Shown here: in pieces, positions 18,105 to 27,316 of the stretch
How the letters are laid out: every line of letters starts with the position of its first letter
Numbering within the stretch: position 1 is the first letter of the stretch
NCBI RefSeq assembly: GCF_018599245.1
Contig: NZ_JAHEVJ010000006.1
Coordinates: forward strand, 124,001-188,000
Origin: Aliiroseovarius lamellibrachiae
GTDB taxonomy: Bacteria > Pseudomonadota > Alphaproteobacteria > Rhodobacterales > Rhodobacteraceae
DNA length: 64,000 nt
Reading direction: 5' to 3'
Notes under the pieces: model-generated
What the model saw: the letters and a program-made list of their open reading frames with translations, nothing else
Told to the model about the DNA's origin: nothing
Database searches by the model: none
Translations under genes and position numbers: made by a program

Positions 18105-19163
18105 ATGGAAGACGGCTCGGAATTGATGAAAGATATGAACTCGCGGTCGCGAGAGGTGTTTCGCTGTCTGGTCGAAAGCTATCTTGAGACGGGCGATCCG
18201 GTTGGCTCGCGTAATCTGGCGCGCAACCTGACCGAAAAAGTGTCTGCTGCGACCATCCGTAATGTGATGCAGGATCTGGAGTATATGGGGCTGTTGAACA
18301 GCCCGCATGTGTCCGCCGGGCGGGTGCCCACCGATCTTGGTTTGCGGATGTTTGTCGATGGGCTGTTGGAGGTGTCGAACCTTGATCACACCGACCGCGA
18401 AAAGATCGACGCGAGCGTCGGTGGCAGTGATGTGGGCGGCATGATGGACCGCGTGGGGCAGGCGCTGTCGGGTATTACGGCGGGCGCGTCTCTGGTGCTG
18501 ACCCCCAAGCAAGAGGCGCCCATTAAGCACATCGAATTTGTGTCGCTTGGGGCGGATCGCGCGCTTGTGGTGCTGGTGTTTGCCGACGGCCAGGTGGAAA
18601 ACCGCGTGTTCACGCCGCCTGTGGGCCAAACCCCGTCTTCGATGCGCGAGGCGGCGAATTTCCTGAACGCCATCGCCGAAGGGCGCACCATTTCTGAACT
18701 GCAAAAGGTGATGGGCGAAGAGATCAACCGCCACCGTCAAGAATTGGACCGTTTGGCGCGCGAATTGGTCGAAAGTGGCGGTGCGCTTTGGGACAGCGAA
18801 GGCGATCCAAACGAACGTCTGATTGTGCGTGGCAGGTCGAATCTTTTGGCGGGTGGCACTGATGTGCAGGATCTGGACCGGATCAGAACCCTGTTTGATG
18901 ACCTCGAACGCAAGCGTGATATCGCCGATTTCCTTGAATTGGCCGACCAAGGTGACGGTGTTCGCATTTTTATTGGCTCTGAGAACAAACTTTTTTCACT
19001 TTCGGGTAGCTCTTTGGTGGTTTCCCCATATATGAACTCTGATCGTAAGATTATTGGTGCGGTGGGGGTCATTGGCCCGACGCGCCTGAATTACGGACGG
19101 ATCGTGCCCATCGTGGATTATACCGCGCAATTGGTTGGAAAGATGATCTCGGATCGAGGATAG
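18105..19163 (+). CDS. hrcA: heat-inducible transcriptional repressor HrcA
   Basis: Winged-helix repressor that binds CIRCE elements in front of groESL/dnaK-type operons and is kept active by GroEL. About 352 residues from ATG 18105. The DNA-binding domain is near residues 10-75 (REVFRCLVESYLETGDPVGSRNLAR, then VSAATIRNVMQDLEYMGLLNSPHVSAGRVPT), followed by the GAF-like domain and a C-terminal MNSDRKIIGAVGVIGPTRLNYGRIVPIVDYTA signature. ATG 18126 (MKDMNSRS) is an alternative start. No CIRCE palindrome is seen upstream, so autoregulation is not supported here. Co-transcribed with grpE (3-nt gap). Confidence 0.93.
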   Translation: MEDGSELMKDMNSRSREVFRCLVESYLETGDPVGSRNLARNLTEKVSAATIRNVMQDLEYMGLLNSPHVSAGRVPTDLGLRMFVDGLLEVSNLDHTDREKIDASVGGSDVGGMMDRVGQALSGITAGASLVLTPKQEAPIKHIEFVSLGADRALVVLVFADGQVENRVFTPPVGQTPSSMREAANFLNAIAEGRTISELQKVMGEEINRHRQELDRLARELVESGGALWDSEGDPNERLIVRGRSNLLAGGTDVQDLDRIRTLFDDLERKRDIADFLELADQGDGVRIFIGSENKLFSLSGSSLVVSPYMNSDRKIIGAVGVIGPTRLNYGRIVPIVDYTAQLVGKMISDRG

Positions 19164-19166
19164 AAT

Positions 19167-19763
19167 ATGACGGACGAGAAGAAGACACCAGCAGAAGACC
19201 TGGAAGCTGCCATCCAAGGCTTGATGGCTGAGCAGACCGGCGACGATCTTATGTCGCTGGATGAAATGGCCGCCGAAGACGTGACCCATGTGGACGGCGA
19301 AGAAATCTTGGCGCTGCGGGCAGAACGTGATGAGCTGAAAGATCGGTTCATGCGGGCATTGGCCGATGCTGAAAATGCACGCAAACGGTCAGATCGTGAC
19401 CGTCGCGAGGCTGAGAATTATGGTGGCTCAAAACTGGCACGCGATATGCTGCCCGTTTTTGACAATATGAAACGCGCGGTCGAGGCGGCGTCAAAAATTG
19501 ATAACGAAGCCTCAAAACCTCTAATCGAAGGGGTTGAACTGACCATGCGGTCGCTGTTGGGCATCTTTGAAAAGCACGGCATTCGCCTTGTGTCGCCCGA
19601 AGTGGGGGACCGGTTTGACCCGGAAGAACACGAAGCGATGTTTGAAGCCCCCGTGCCAAACACCAAAGCCGGCGATATCATTCAGGTGATGGCCGAGGGC
19701 TTTATGATCCATGATCGCCTGTTGCGCCCCGCACAGGTGGGTGTGTCGTCTACGCCGGGTTAA
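19167..19763 (+). CDS. grpE: nucleotide exchange factor GrpE
   Basis: Releases ADP from DnaK in the DnaK-DnaJ chaperone cycle. 198 residues: acidic N-terminus, long coiled-coil helix (ILALRAERDELKDRFMRALADAENARKRSDRDR) and a C-terminal beta-domain with the family signature GDRFDPEEHEAMFE and a MAEGFMIHDRLLRPAQVGVS end. Directly downstream of hrcA. A strong hairpin terminator follows 43 bp after the stop. Confidence 0.95.
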   Translation: MTDEKKTPAEDLEAAIQGLMAEQTGDDLMSLDEMAAEDVTHVDGEEILALRAERDELKDRFMRALADAENARKRSDRDRREAENYGGSKLARDMLPVFDNMKRAVEAASKIDNEASKPLIEGVELTMRSLLGIFEKHGIRLVSPEVGDRFDPEEHEAMFEAPVPNTKAGDIIQVMAEGFMIHDRLLRPAQVGVSSTPG

Positions 19764-19805
19764 CAGCATAAAATTTGCCTCAACATTTGGCATTAAAAAC
19801 GTTAT

Positions 19806-19831
19806 AAAACTCCCGCATTGTCGGGAGTTTT
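19806..19831 (+). terminator. intrinsic terminator after hrcA-grpE
   Basis: Perfect 10-bp stem AAAACTCCCG / CGGGAGTTTT with a 6-nt loop and a T-rich exit. The right arm also supplies GGGAG, the ribosome binding site of the next gene. Confidence 0.85.
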
Positions 19832-19834
19832 CTT

Positions 19835-20896
19835 TTGCGCATTTTCCTTTCCATGGTCCTCGTCGTCCTGTCCATTACAACGGTTCAGGCCCAAAATTAC
19901 CCAATGTACTCAGAGATTTACGTGAATGATTTTGCGGGCGTTCTAAATGCGGATCAACGCGACCGGCTGCGCGGCACCCTGAAAGAACTAAAGGCAAAGC
20001 GTGGGGTGGAATTTACGGTGGTCACGCTGAATACGCTGCAAGATCATGACTATTCCGGGCCAATCGAACCCTTTGCCACCGGGCTTTTCAACAGTTGGGG
20101 CGTTGGGGATGCGGGCAAAAATGACGGCGTCATGTTGCTTGCGGTGATTGAGGATCGCGTGATGCGGATCGAGGTGGGGTCGGGTTATGGCACCAGCATG
20201 AACGGCCCAATGCAGCGCGTGATTGACGGGACGATCTTGCCGCAATTTCGTGACGGTGATTACCCCGAGGGGCTTTTTGCCGGTGTGGAAGAGGTGATTT
20301 ACCAGATCACAGGAACCTATCCCGGTGATTACGATGCGCCGCAATATGAACAGATCGCCAAACGCGGTTGGCGCTGGGCGGAAGGGCTGATTGCGGGCCT
20401 CGGGGGCTTTGCTTGGGCGTTGTTGGCACCTGTTGGGTTCGGCCTGTGGCGTGGGTGGAAATTCATCTCGCGTCGTCGCCCGCGCAAATGCCCCAATGAT
20501 GGAACCTGGATGATCTGGTTGGGTGAAAAAGATGATGATGCACATCTGATCAAAGGGCAAATCCGCGAAGAGGGGCTAAAAAGCGCTGATTATGATGTTT
20601 GGCTTTGCCCGGCGTGCGACCACTCCCATGTTATTCGGCACGGCGCTTGGTTCAGCTCCTACAGCAAATGTCCCCGCTGCACGTTTCACACCCTAAAGAC
20701 CGAGACAACCGTTCTGACGTCGCCGACCACAAGCAGCACCGGCCAAGCAAAAGATGACTACCATTGCCTGAACTGCAATGAGCGTTGGAGCGCAACACGA
20801 ACGCTTCCAGTTCGCACCAAAAGCTCTTCGTCCTCCTCATCCGGGGGATTTGGCGGGGGCAGCTCAAGCGGCGGTGGGGCGTCAGGCAGCTGGTAA
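19835..20896 (+). CDS. TPM-domain (YgcG-like) secreted/membrane protein with zinc-ribbon motifs
   Basis: 353 residues: Sec-type leader ending VQAQ, TPM/DUF477 domain (about 25-165: VNDFAGVLNADQRDRL, GVEFTVVTLNTL, MLLAVIEDRVMRIEVGSGYG), one membrane helix (GGFAWALLAPVGFGLW), then Cys pairs resembling treble-clef/zinc-ribbon knuckles (CPND..., CPACDH, CPRCTFH, CLNCNE), and a Ser/Gly-rich tail. TPM proteins of this kind are linked to membrane or photosystem maintenance but the role here is unknown. The start is TTG 19835: GGGAG at 19823-19827 is seven bases upstream and gives a leader with a positive N-terminus; ATG 19853 has no site. The binding site lies in the grpE terminator hairpin. Confidence 0.75.
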   Translation: MRIFLSMVLVVLSITTVQAQNYPMYSEIYVNDFAGVLNADQRDRLRGTLKELKAKRGVEFTVVTLNTLQDHDYSGPIEPFATGLFNSWGVGDAGKNDGVMLLAVIEDRVMRIEVGSGYGTSMNGPMQRVIDGTILPQFRDGDYPEGLFAGVEEVIYQITGTYPGDYDAPQYEQIAKRGWRWAEGLIAGLGGFAWALLAPVGFGLWRGWKFISRRRPRKCPNDGTWMIWLGEKDDDAHLIKGQIREEGLKSADYDVWLCPACDHSHVIRHGAWFSSYSKCPRCTFHTLKTETTVLTSPTTSSTGQAKDDYHCLNCNERWSATRTLPVRTKSSSSSSSGGFGGGSSSGGGASGSW

Positions 20897-20907
20897 AACA
20901 GTTCAGA

Positions 20908-23589
20908 TTACTGCGGCAACAAGTCTTTCAACTGATAGACCAAATTCAATGCCTCGCGCGGGCTAAGACTGTCTGGATGGATGTCTTTTAGGCTCTGTTC
21001 CACCGCAGAAGGCTCCTGTTTCTGGGGTGCAGGGGCAGGGGGCATTGCGGCAAACAGCGGCAGATCGTCGATCATCGCCTTGGCGCCATTGCCCTCTCGC
21101 TCACCCTTCTCCAGTGCGGCCAACACCACATTTGCGCGGGCAATCACGGTTTGCGGCAGGCCCGCAAGCTTGGCAACCTGAACACCGTAAGACCGATCCG
21201 CGGCGCCCTTTCGCACCTCATGCAGGAATATCACTTCGCCGTCCCATTCCTTGACCGCAATCGTGGCATTTTCCACCCCGTCCAGCTTATCGGCAAGCTG
21301 CGTCATTTCGTGATAATGGGTGGCAAACAGGGCGCGGCTTTGGTTGGTGTCGTGCAGATGCTCCAATGTGGCCCAAGCAATCGACAACCCGTCATAGGTC
21401 GCTGTTCCGCGGCCAATTTCATCCAAAATCACCAAGGCGCGATCATCCGCCTGGTTCAAAATTGCTGCCGTTTCAACCATCTCAACCATGAATGTCGATC
21501 GCCCGCGCGCCAGATCATCTGATGCACCCACGCGGCTAAACAGCTGTGACACAATGCCGATTTCTGCGGACTTCGCGGGAACGTAACTGCCGGTCTGTGC
21601 CAGCAGGGCAATCAATGCATTTTGCCGCAGAAAGGTCGACTTACCCGCCATGTTTGGACCTGTCAAAAGCCAGATGTGCGCGCGCTCGGCCCCGTTTGAA
21701 AGATCACAATCATTGGCAATAAAAGGCTCGCCCGCGCGGCGCAAAGCGGCCTCGACAACCGGGTGACGCCCCCCTTGAATGTCGAATTTTCGACTGTCGT
21801 CCACACGGGGCTGACACCAGTTTTCAGACCGTGCAAGATCGGCAAACCCACAGGCCACGTCCACCTCTGACAAGGCGCGCGCGGTATCGGCGATCTGTGC
21901 GGCGCGGTCCAAAATGGCACGAGATAGGGTGGAATAGAGCCGTTTTTCGATCTCAAGCGCCCGTCCGCCCGCATTGTGGATCTTGGTCTCCATCTCGCTC
22001 AACGGCACCGTTGTAAAGCGCACGGCGTTCGCGGTCGTTTGACGGTGGATAAAAGTCTCTGACAATGGCGGGTTGAGCATTTTTTCCGCGTGGGTCGCCG
22101 TGGTTTCAATGAAGTAACCCAGCACATTGTTGTGCTTTATTTTCAGCGTGCTGATGCCGGTAAGCTTGGCATATTCCGCTTGCATTCCCGCGATCACGCC
22201 ACGCCCTTCGTCACGAAGCTGGCGCGCGTCGTCCAGCTCTGCGTCAAAGCCCGAGGCGATGAAGCCCCCATCACGGGCCAACAACGGAGGCTCCGCAATC
22301 AATGCATCCTCAAGCAAGGTCAACAGGTCGTCATGGCCCAGCAAATGACCGCTTGCGCGCATCAGTTTTTCCGGCAAGGCCTCGGCATTGCAAAGCTGCT
22401 CCGAGAGTTCAATTGCCGCTCCCAGACCCGCGCGAATGGCCGCCAGATCACGGGGGCCGCCGCGTTCCAACCCAAGCCGAGACAGCGCGCGATCTATGTC
22501 GGGGGTTTTGCGCAGGGCGGCGCGTAAATCATCCGCCATGCGGCTCTGATCCACCAGAAAAGACACGTTTTCAAGGCGGGTGTGAATTTCCGAAAGCGAG
22601 CGGGATGGCGAAGAAATGCGCCGTTCAAGCAAGCGGCCACCGCCTGGTGTGACGGTACGATCCACAGCCGACAATAACGAACCATCCCGCCCGCCAGACA
22701 TGGCGTGGGTCAGTTCCAGGTTGCGCCGGGTTGCGGCGTCAATTTGCATGGTTCCGTGTGTCATCTCACGAACGGGTGGGCGCAGCAGCGGCAGCTTGCC
22801 TTTTTGCGTGATCTCAAGATATTCGACGATTGCCCCCATGGCGCCCAGTTCGGCACGGGTGAAGGTGCCGAACGCGTCTAATGAACCGACGGCGTAAAGC
22901 TCTTGCAGGCGTTTTTCAGCGCTGGTGCTGTCAAAGGCGGCACGACCAAGGGATGAGGGGGCGGCGCCTGATTCAGAGACTATTTCAGCCAAATTCGCCG
23001 CAGATTGATCAGAGAGAACCACTTCGCGCGGACCGAGTCGCGCCAGTTCCGGCGAGAGGCGCAGATGTGAGCAGGGCATGACATGGAACGCCCCGGTAGA
23101 GATATCGACCCAAGCCAGAGCGGCCTCATCGCGGACCTCGGCAAAGGCGGCCAGAAAATTGTGGCGGCGCGCATCCAACAGGCTTTCTTCGGTCAGCGTA
23201 CCGGGGGTGACAAGGCGCACAACGTCGCGTTTCACAACGGATTTACCGCCGCGCTTTTTGGCCTCGGCGGGGCTTTCCAGTTGCTCGCAAACGGCAACAC
23301 GAAAGCCTTTTCGGATCAGCGTCAGCAAATAGCCTTCCGCCGAATGCACGGGCACGCCGCACATGGGGATGTCTTTGCCCAGATGTTTGCCGCGTTTGGT
23401 AAGCGCGATATCAAGGGCTTCGGCGGCGGCCACCGCATCGTCGAAAAACAGCTCGTAGAAATCACCCATCCGGTAGAACAGCATCGCATCGGGATAGCCC
23501 TGTTTGATGTCGAGAAACTGCGCCATCATGGGCGTGATTTTAGGCTGAATGTCGCTCACGTTTGTGGGCTCCCTTGTCTGGTTTGGCAC
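20908..23589 (-). CDS. mutS: DNA mismatch repair protein MutS
   Basis: Recognises mismatches and small loops and starts methyl- or nick-directed repair with MutL. 893 residues. Mismatch-binding domain I carries MLFYRMGDFYELFFDDA with the Phe-x-Glu wedge (FYE); the core/lever/clamp region is complete; the ATPase domain has Walker A TGPNMAGKSTFLRQ, SRVGASDDLARGRSTFMVEM, Walker B LVILDEIGRGTATYDGLS and the FATHYHEMTQL switch. The C-terminal segment includes a tetramerisation-like tail. The AT-rich octamer array upstream lies between it and galE. Confidence 0.95.
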   Translation of the reverse strand: MPNQTREPTNVSDIQPKITPMMAQFLDIKQGYPDAMLFYRMGDFYELFFDDAVAAAEALDIALTKRGKHLGKDIPMCGVPVHSAEGYLLTLIRKGFRVAVCEQLESPAEAKKRGGKSVVKRDVVRLVTPGTLTEESLLDARRHNFLAAFAEVRDEAALAWVDISTGAFHVMPCSHLRLSPELARLGPREVVLSDQSAANLAEIVSESGAAPSSLGRAAFDSTSAEKRLQELYAVGSLDAFGTFTRAELGAMGAIVEYLEITQKGKLPLLRPPVREMTHGTMQIDAATRRNLELTHAMSGGRDGSLLSAVDRTVTPGGGRLLERRISSPSRSLSEIHTRLENVSFLVDQSRMADDLRAALRKTPDIDRALSRLGLERGGPRDLAAIRAGLGAAIELSEQLCNAEALPEKLMRASGHLLGHDDLLTLLEDALIAEPPLLARDGGFIASGFDAELDDARQLRDEGRGVIAGMQAEYAKLTGISTLKIKHNNVLGYFIETTATHAEKMLNPPLSETFIHRQTTANAVRFTTVPLSEMETKIHNAGGRALEIEKRLYSTLSRAILDRAAQIADTARALSEVDVACGFADLARSENWCQPRVDDSRKFDIQGGRHPVVEAALRRAGEPFIANDCDLSNGAERAHIWLLTGPNMAGKSTFLRQNALIALLAQTGSYVPAKSAEIGIVSQLFSRVGASDDLARGRSTFMVEMVETAAILNQADDRALVILDEIGRGTATYDGLSIAWATLEHLHDTNQSRALFATHYHEMTQLADKLDGVENATIAVKEWDGEVIFLHEVRKGAADRSYGVQVAKLAGLPQTVIARANVVLAALEKGEREGNGAKAMIDDLPLFAAMPPAPAPQKQEPSAVEQSLKDIHPDSLSPREALNLVYQLKDLLPQ

Positions 23590-23664
23590 AGGATAGGGGG
23601 GTTAGCGGATGGGTGAAAGGGGTTGATTTTGGGTGGGCAAACTATTCCCAAACGGGGAGCTTTC

Positions 23665-23710
23665 TAAAACTAGAAAACTAGAAAACTAGAAAACTAGAAA
23701 ACTAGTTTTC
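23665..23710. repeat. AT-rich 8-bp tandem repeat ending in a palindrome
   Basis: Four perfect TAGAAAAC units (23671-23702) preceded by a degenerate unit TAAAAC and continued by TAGTTTTC; the last unit and its extension form the 14-bp palindrome GAAAACTAGTTTTC (23697-23710). It lies between the start of mutS (23589) and the stop of galE (23722), both on the minus strand. Read from galE it could end transcription (hairpin plus T-rich run), but the copy pattern is that of a slippage-prone array. Confidence 0.8.
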
Positions 23711-23721
23711 TGGTATTCCCA

Positions 23722-24738
23722 TTAGGTGTTCTTGCGGCGCGAGACCCAATTCCAGCTTGAGGCGCACATTTCGTCCAATCCAAGCTCTGCCGTAAACCCA
23801 AGCAGGTCGCGCGCCTGGGTTGGGTCGGCATAGACGCTGGCCACGTCCCCCAGGCGGCGCGGTGCAATCCTGTGGGGTAGGGGTTTTTCGGCGGCGCGTG
23901 CGTAGGCATGCAGCATATCAAGCACGGAATACCCGATGCCTGTGCCTAAATTCACGGTGTGGCATTGGCCCGTTTCAAGCAAGGCTTTGACTGACAGGAC
24001 ATGGCCACGCGCAAGGTCCATCACATGGATATAGTCGCGCACGCCGGTGCCATCTGGTGTGTCGTAGTCGCCACCGAACACAGCCAACTCGGCCAGCTCG
24101 CCTGTTGCCACTTTTGCAATATAGGGCATGAGATTGTTGGGAATGTCGCTTGGATCCTCGCCAATCAGCGCGCTGTCGTGGGCCCCTGCTGGATTAAAAT
24201 AGCGCAAGATGCCAAATGCCCATTTGCTATCGGATGCGGCGACCTGTTCCAACGATTGTTCGCAGGCAAGCTTGGTGAACCCATAGGGGCTGGTGTAACT
24301 GCGCGGGGCGTTTTCGGGCACGGGCAGCTGGTCGGGCTGGCCATAAACGGTGGCGGAGGATGAAAACACCAGTGCGCTGGTTCCGGCGCGATCCATGGCG
24401 CGCAGCAAAGAATAAAGCCCGGCGATATTGGTGTTCATATATTCAAGGGGGATATCTGCGCTTTCCCCCACGGCTTTCAACGCTGCGAAATGGATGGCCG
24501 CGTCGATCTTATGTTCGGCAAAGATCTGATCTAAAAGGGCCCCGTCCAGAACATCCCCTTTATAACAGGTTACCGGACTGGCGGTGATCACTTCGAGCCG
24601 GTCAATCACATCGGGGCGTGCGTTTGAAAAATTATCGAGGATAACAACGTCGAAACCTGCTTTGATCAGCTCAATATAGGTGTGCGACCCAATAAACCCG
24701 GCACCACCGGTCAAAAGCACTTTTTGGGACACAATCAC
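23722..24738 (-). CDS. galE: UDP-glucose 4-epimerase
   Basis: Interconverts UDP-glucose and UDP-galactose through a transient keto sugar, feeding surface polysaccharide synthesis. 338 residues, extended SDR fold: NAD motif TGGAGFIGSHTYIEL, FSSSATVYG with the catalytic Ser/Thr region, and the YxxxK pair within YGFTK; C-terminal substrate domain with VRDYIHVMDLARGH and HTVNLGTGIGYSVLDML. Length matches GalE. It stands alone; downstream lies the octamer array and upstream a 251-bp gap before maeB. Confidence 0.93.
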   Translation of the reverse strand: MIVSQKVLLTGGAGFIGSHTYIELIKAGFDVVILDNFSNARPDVIDRLEVITASPVTCYKGDVLDGALLDQIFAEHKIDAAIHFAALKAVGESADIPLEYMNTNIAGLYSLLRAMDRAGTSALVFSSSATVYGQPDQLPVPENAPRSYTSPYGFTKLACEQSLEQVAASDSKWAFGILRYFNPAGAHDSALIGEDPSDIPNNLMPYIAKVATGELAELAVFGGDYDTPDGTGVRDYIHVMDLARGHVLSVKALLETGQCHTVNLGTGIGYSVLDMLHAYARAAEKPLPHRIAPRRLGDVASVYADPTQARDLLGFTAELGLDEMCASSWNWVSRRKNT

Positions 24739-24989
24739 TCTCCTTACAACATGTTGGGTAAGATATAAGGTGAATGGCGCGCAAACGCATCAACGATTTG
24801 GAAATCGGCCGGAGATCGGCTTGTCATGGTGCTGAGTTTGTATTTATTGCGTCAGTAACCTATGCAATTTAATACTATTGCGCGATAAGGCTATAAATGG
24901 GTCAGAAAAATGCGTGAATAGAGGTTGAGCCTTGATCCTAGCCGCTGTATGGGTTTGGGAAGAGACTGTCGCATAAAAGGCCCAACCCC

Positions 24990-27254
24990 ATGCCCAAACA
25001 CCGCATTACCGACGAAGAGGCGCTTGCCTTCCATGTGGATCCAACGCCCGGCAAGTTTGAAATCTCGCCCACGGTCCCAATGACCTCACAGCGTGACCTG
25101 TCGCTTGCCTATTCCCCCGGTGTTGCGGTGCCTTGCGAAGCGATCGCGGCGGATCCGTCGACGGCTTATGATTACACCAACAAGGGCAACCTCGTCGCGG
25201 TGATTTCCAACGGGACGGCTGTGCTTGGATTGGGCAATTTGGGTGCGTTAGGGTCGAAACCGGTGATGGAGGGCAAGGCCGTTCTCTTTAAACGCTTTGC
25301 CGACGTGAACTCGATCGACATCGAGCTCGATACCGAAGATCCAGATGAAATCATCAATGCCGTGCGCCTGATGGGTCCCACATTTGGTGGTATCAACCTT
25401 GAGGATATCAAGGCGCCGGAATGTTTTATTATCGAGCAAAAGCTCAAGGAAGAAATGGACATCCCGGTCTTTCACGACGACCAACACGGGACCGCCGTGA
25501 TCTGTGCCGCTGGGCTTTTGAATGCGCTGCATCTGTCGGGTAAAAAGATCGAAGACTGTAAGATCGTCCTGAATGGCGCCGGGGCCGCCGGGATTGCCTG
25601 TATCGAACTGATCAAATCCATGGGTGCGCGCCATGAAAACTGTATCGCCTGCGACACAAAAGGTGTGATTTATCAAGGCCGTACAGAGGGTATGAACCAA
25701 TGGAAATCGGCCCATGCCGTAAACACCGAACTGCGCACATTAGAAGAGGCGATGGTCGGGGCGGATGTCTTTCTTGGCGTATCCGTCAAGGGCGCCGTGA
25801 CCCAGGATATGGTGAAATCTATGGCCGACAATCCGGTCATTTTCGCGATGGCCAACCCCGATCCGGAAATCACCCCGGAAGAGGCGCATGAGGTACGCAA
25901 CGACGCCATCGTCGCCACCGGTCGTTCGGATTACCCGAACCAGGTGAACAACGTGCTGGGCTTTCCCTATCTCTTCCGCGGCGCGCTTGATATCCACGCC
26001 CGCGCCATCAATGATGAGATGAAAATCGCCTGCGCCCAAGCCCTTGCAAAATTGGCGCGCGAAGATGTGCCAGACGAAGTGGCGATGGCCTATGGCAAAA
26101 AGCTTAGCTTTGGCCGTGACTATATCATCCCAACCCCGTTTGATCCGCGCCTGATCTATATGATCCCCACCGCCGTGGCGCGGGCCGGTATGGACACCGG
26201 CGTCGCCCGTCGCCCGATCATTGATATGGAGGGGTACGAGCAAAGCCTGAAGGCGCGGATGGACCCAACCGCCTCGATCCTGCGCGGCATCACAGCGCGT
26301 GCGCGCCAAAACCAGGCGACGATGATTTTTGCCGAAGGCGACGACCCACATGTGCTGCGCGCCGCTGTGCAATATCAACGCAACGGCTATGGCCGCGCTT
26401 TGGTGATTGGCCGTCAGGACAATGTGCGAGAGCTGTTGGAAACCGCGGGTCTTGGGGATGCTGTGCGCGAATTGCGTGTCGTCAATGCCGCCAACACCGA
26501 GAATTTAGACGAATACAAAGACTTCCTTTATGGCCGCCTGCAACGCGATGGGTTTGACCGCCACGATGTGCACCGCCTCGCCGCGCGCGATCGTCACGTA
26601 TTTGCGTCGCTGATGCTGCAACATGGGCACGGCGATGGGTTGATCACCGGGGCCACGCGCAAATCAGCTTATGTTCTTGACCGGATCAACCATGTGTTTG
26701 ATGCACGCGCCAGTGACGGAGCTGTGGGCGTGACCGCGCTGTTGGTCAAAGGCCGTATTGTGCTGATGGCGGATACGTTGGTGCACGAATGGCCGGAAAC
26801 CGAAGATATGGCTGACATCGCCGAACGCGCCGCTGCCGTGGCGCGCGGATTGGGGCTAGAGCCTCGTGTCGCTTTTGTCAGCTTCTCGACCTTTGGCTAT
26901 CCGAAATCTGAACGGGCACAGAAACTGCACGAAGCGCCCGCCATTCTGGACGCGCGCGGTGTGGATTTTGAATATGACGGTGAAATGACCGCCGATGTGG
27001 CCCTGAATCCAGAGGTGATGGCGCAATACCCGTTCTGCCGCCTGTCTGGCCCAGCCAACATTCTGGTGGTGCCCGCCCGCCATTCCGCGTCGATTTCGGT
27101 GAAAATGATGCAGGAACTGGCTGGTGCCACCGTGATTGGCCCGATCCTCTCCGGTATTGATAAGCCGATTCAGATCTGCTCCACCAACTCGACCTCAAAC
27201 GACATCCTGAACATGGCAGTGTTGGCCGCCGCACGTTTGGGAGAGAAGAAATAG
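24990..27254 (+). CDS. maeB: NADP-dependent malic enzyme with phosphotransacetylase-like domain
   Basis: Oxidative decarboxylation of malate to pyruvate with NADPH formation. 754 residues: malic domain (about 15-150, with AYSPGVAVPCEAI and EDIKAPECFIIEQ), NAD(P)-binding domain (FHDDQHGTAVI..., VLNGAGAAGIACIELI, FAMANPDPEITPEEA), and a C-terminal PTA-like domain (from about 430: QATMIFAEGDDPHVLRAAVQYQ, GLITGATRKSAYV, SGPANILVVPARHSASI). In such hybrid enzymes the PTA part is regulatory (acetyl-CoA sensing), not catalytic. RBS not prominent; the ATG follows a 251-bp intergenic region with an A+T-rich segment around 24840-24900. Confidence 0.94.
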   Translation: MPKHRITDEEALAFHVDPTPGKFEISPTVPMTSQRDLSLAYSPGVAVPCEAIAADPSTAYDYTNKGNLVAVISNGTAVLGLGNLGALGSKPVMEGKAVLFKRFADVNSIDIELDTEDPDEIINAVRLMGPTFGGINLEDIKAPECFIIEQKLKEEMDIPVFHDDQHGTAVICAAGLLNALHLSGKKIEDCKIVLNGAGAAGIACIELIKSMGARHENCIACDTKGVIYQGRTEGMNQWKSAHAVNTELRTLEEAMVGADVFLGVSVKGAVTQDMVKSMADNPVIFAMANPDPEITPEEAHEVRNDAIVATGRSDYPNQVNNVLGFPYLFRGALDIHARAINDEMKIACAQALAKLAREDVPDEVAMAYGKKLSFGRDYIIPTPFDPRLIYMIPTAVARAGMDTGVARRPIIDMEGYEQSLKARMDPTASILRGITARARQNQATMIFAEGDDPHVLRAAVQYQRNGYGRALVIGRQDNVRELLETAGLGDAVRELRVVNAANTENLDEYKDFLYGRLQRDGFDRHDVHRLAARDRHVFASLMLQHGHGDGLITGATRKSAYVLDRINHVFDARASDGAVGVTALLVKGRIVLMADTLVHEWPETEDMADIAERAAAVARGLGLEPRVAFVSFSTFGYPKSERAQKLHEAPAILDARGVDFEYDGEMTADVALNPEVMAQYPFCRLSGPANILVVPARHSASISVKMMQELAGATVIGPILSGIDKPIQICSTNSTSNDILNMAVLAAARLGEKK

Positions 27255-27316
27255 GGACAAATTCAGCCCAAAAGCGCTAATTTGACCCGCCACATAGGCC
27301 TGCCTTATCCTTGGGT

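Noticed and set aside
18006-18950. 314-codon minus-strand open frame across hrcA
   Set aside because: Overlaps hrcA and the rph start, no domain, no ribosome binding site seen.
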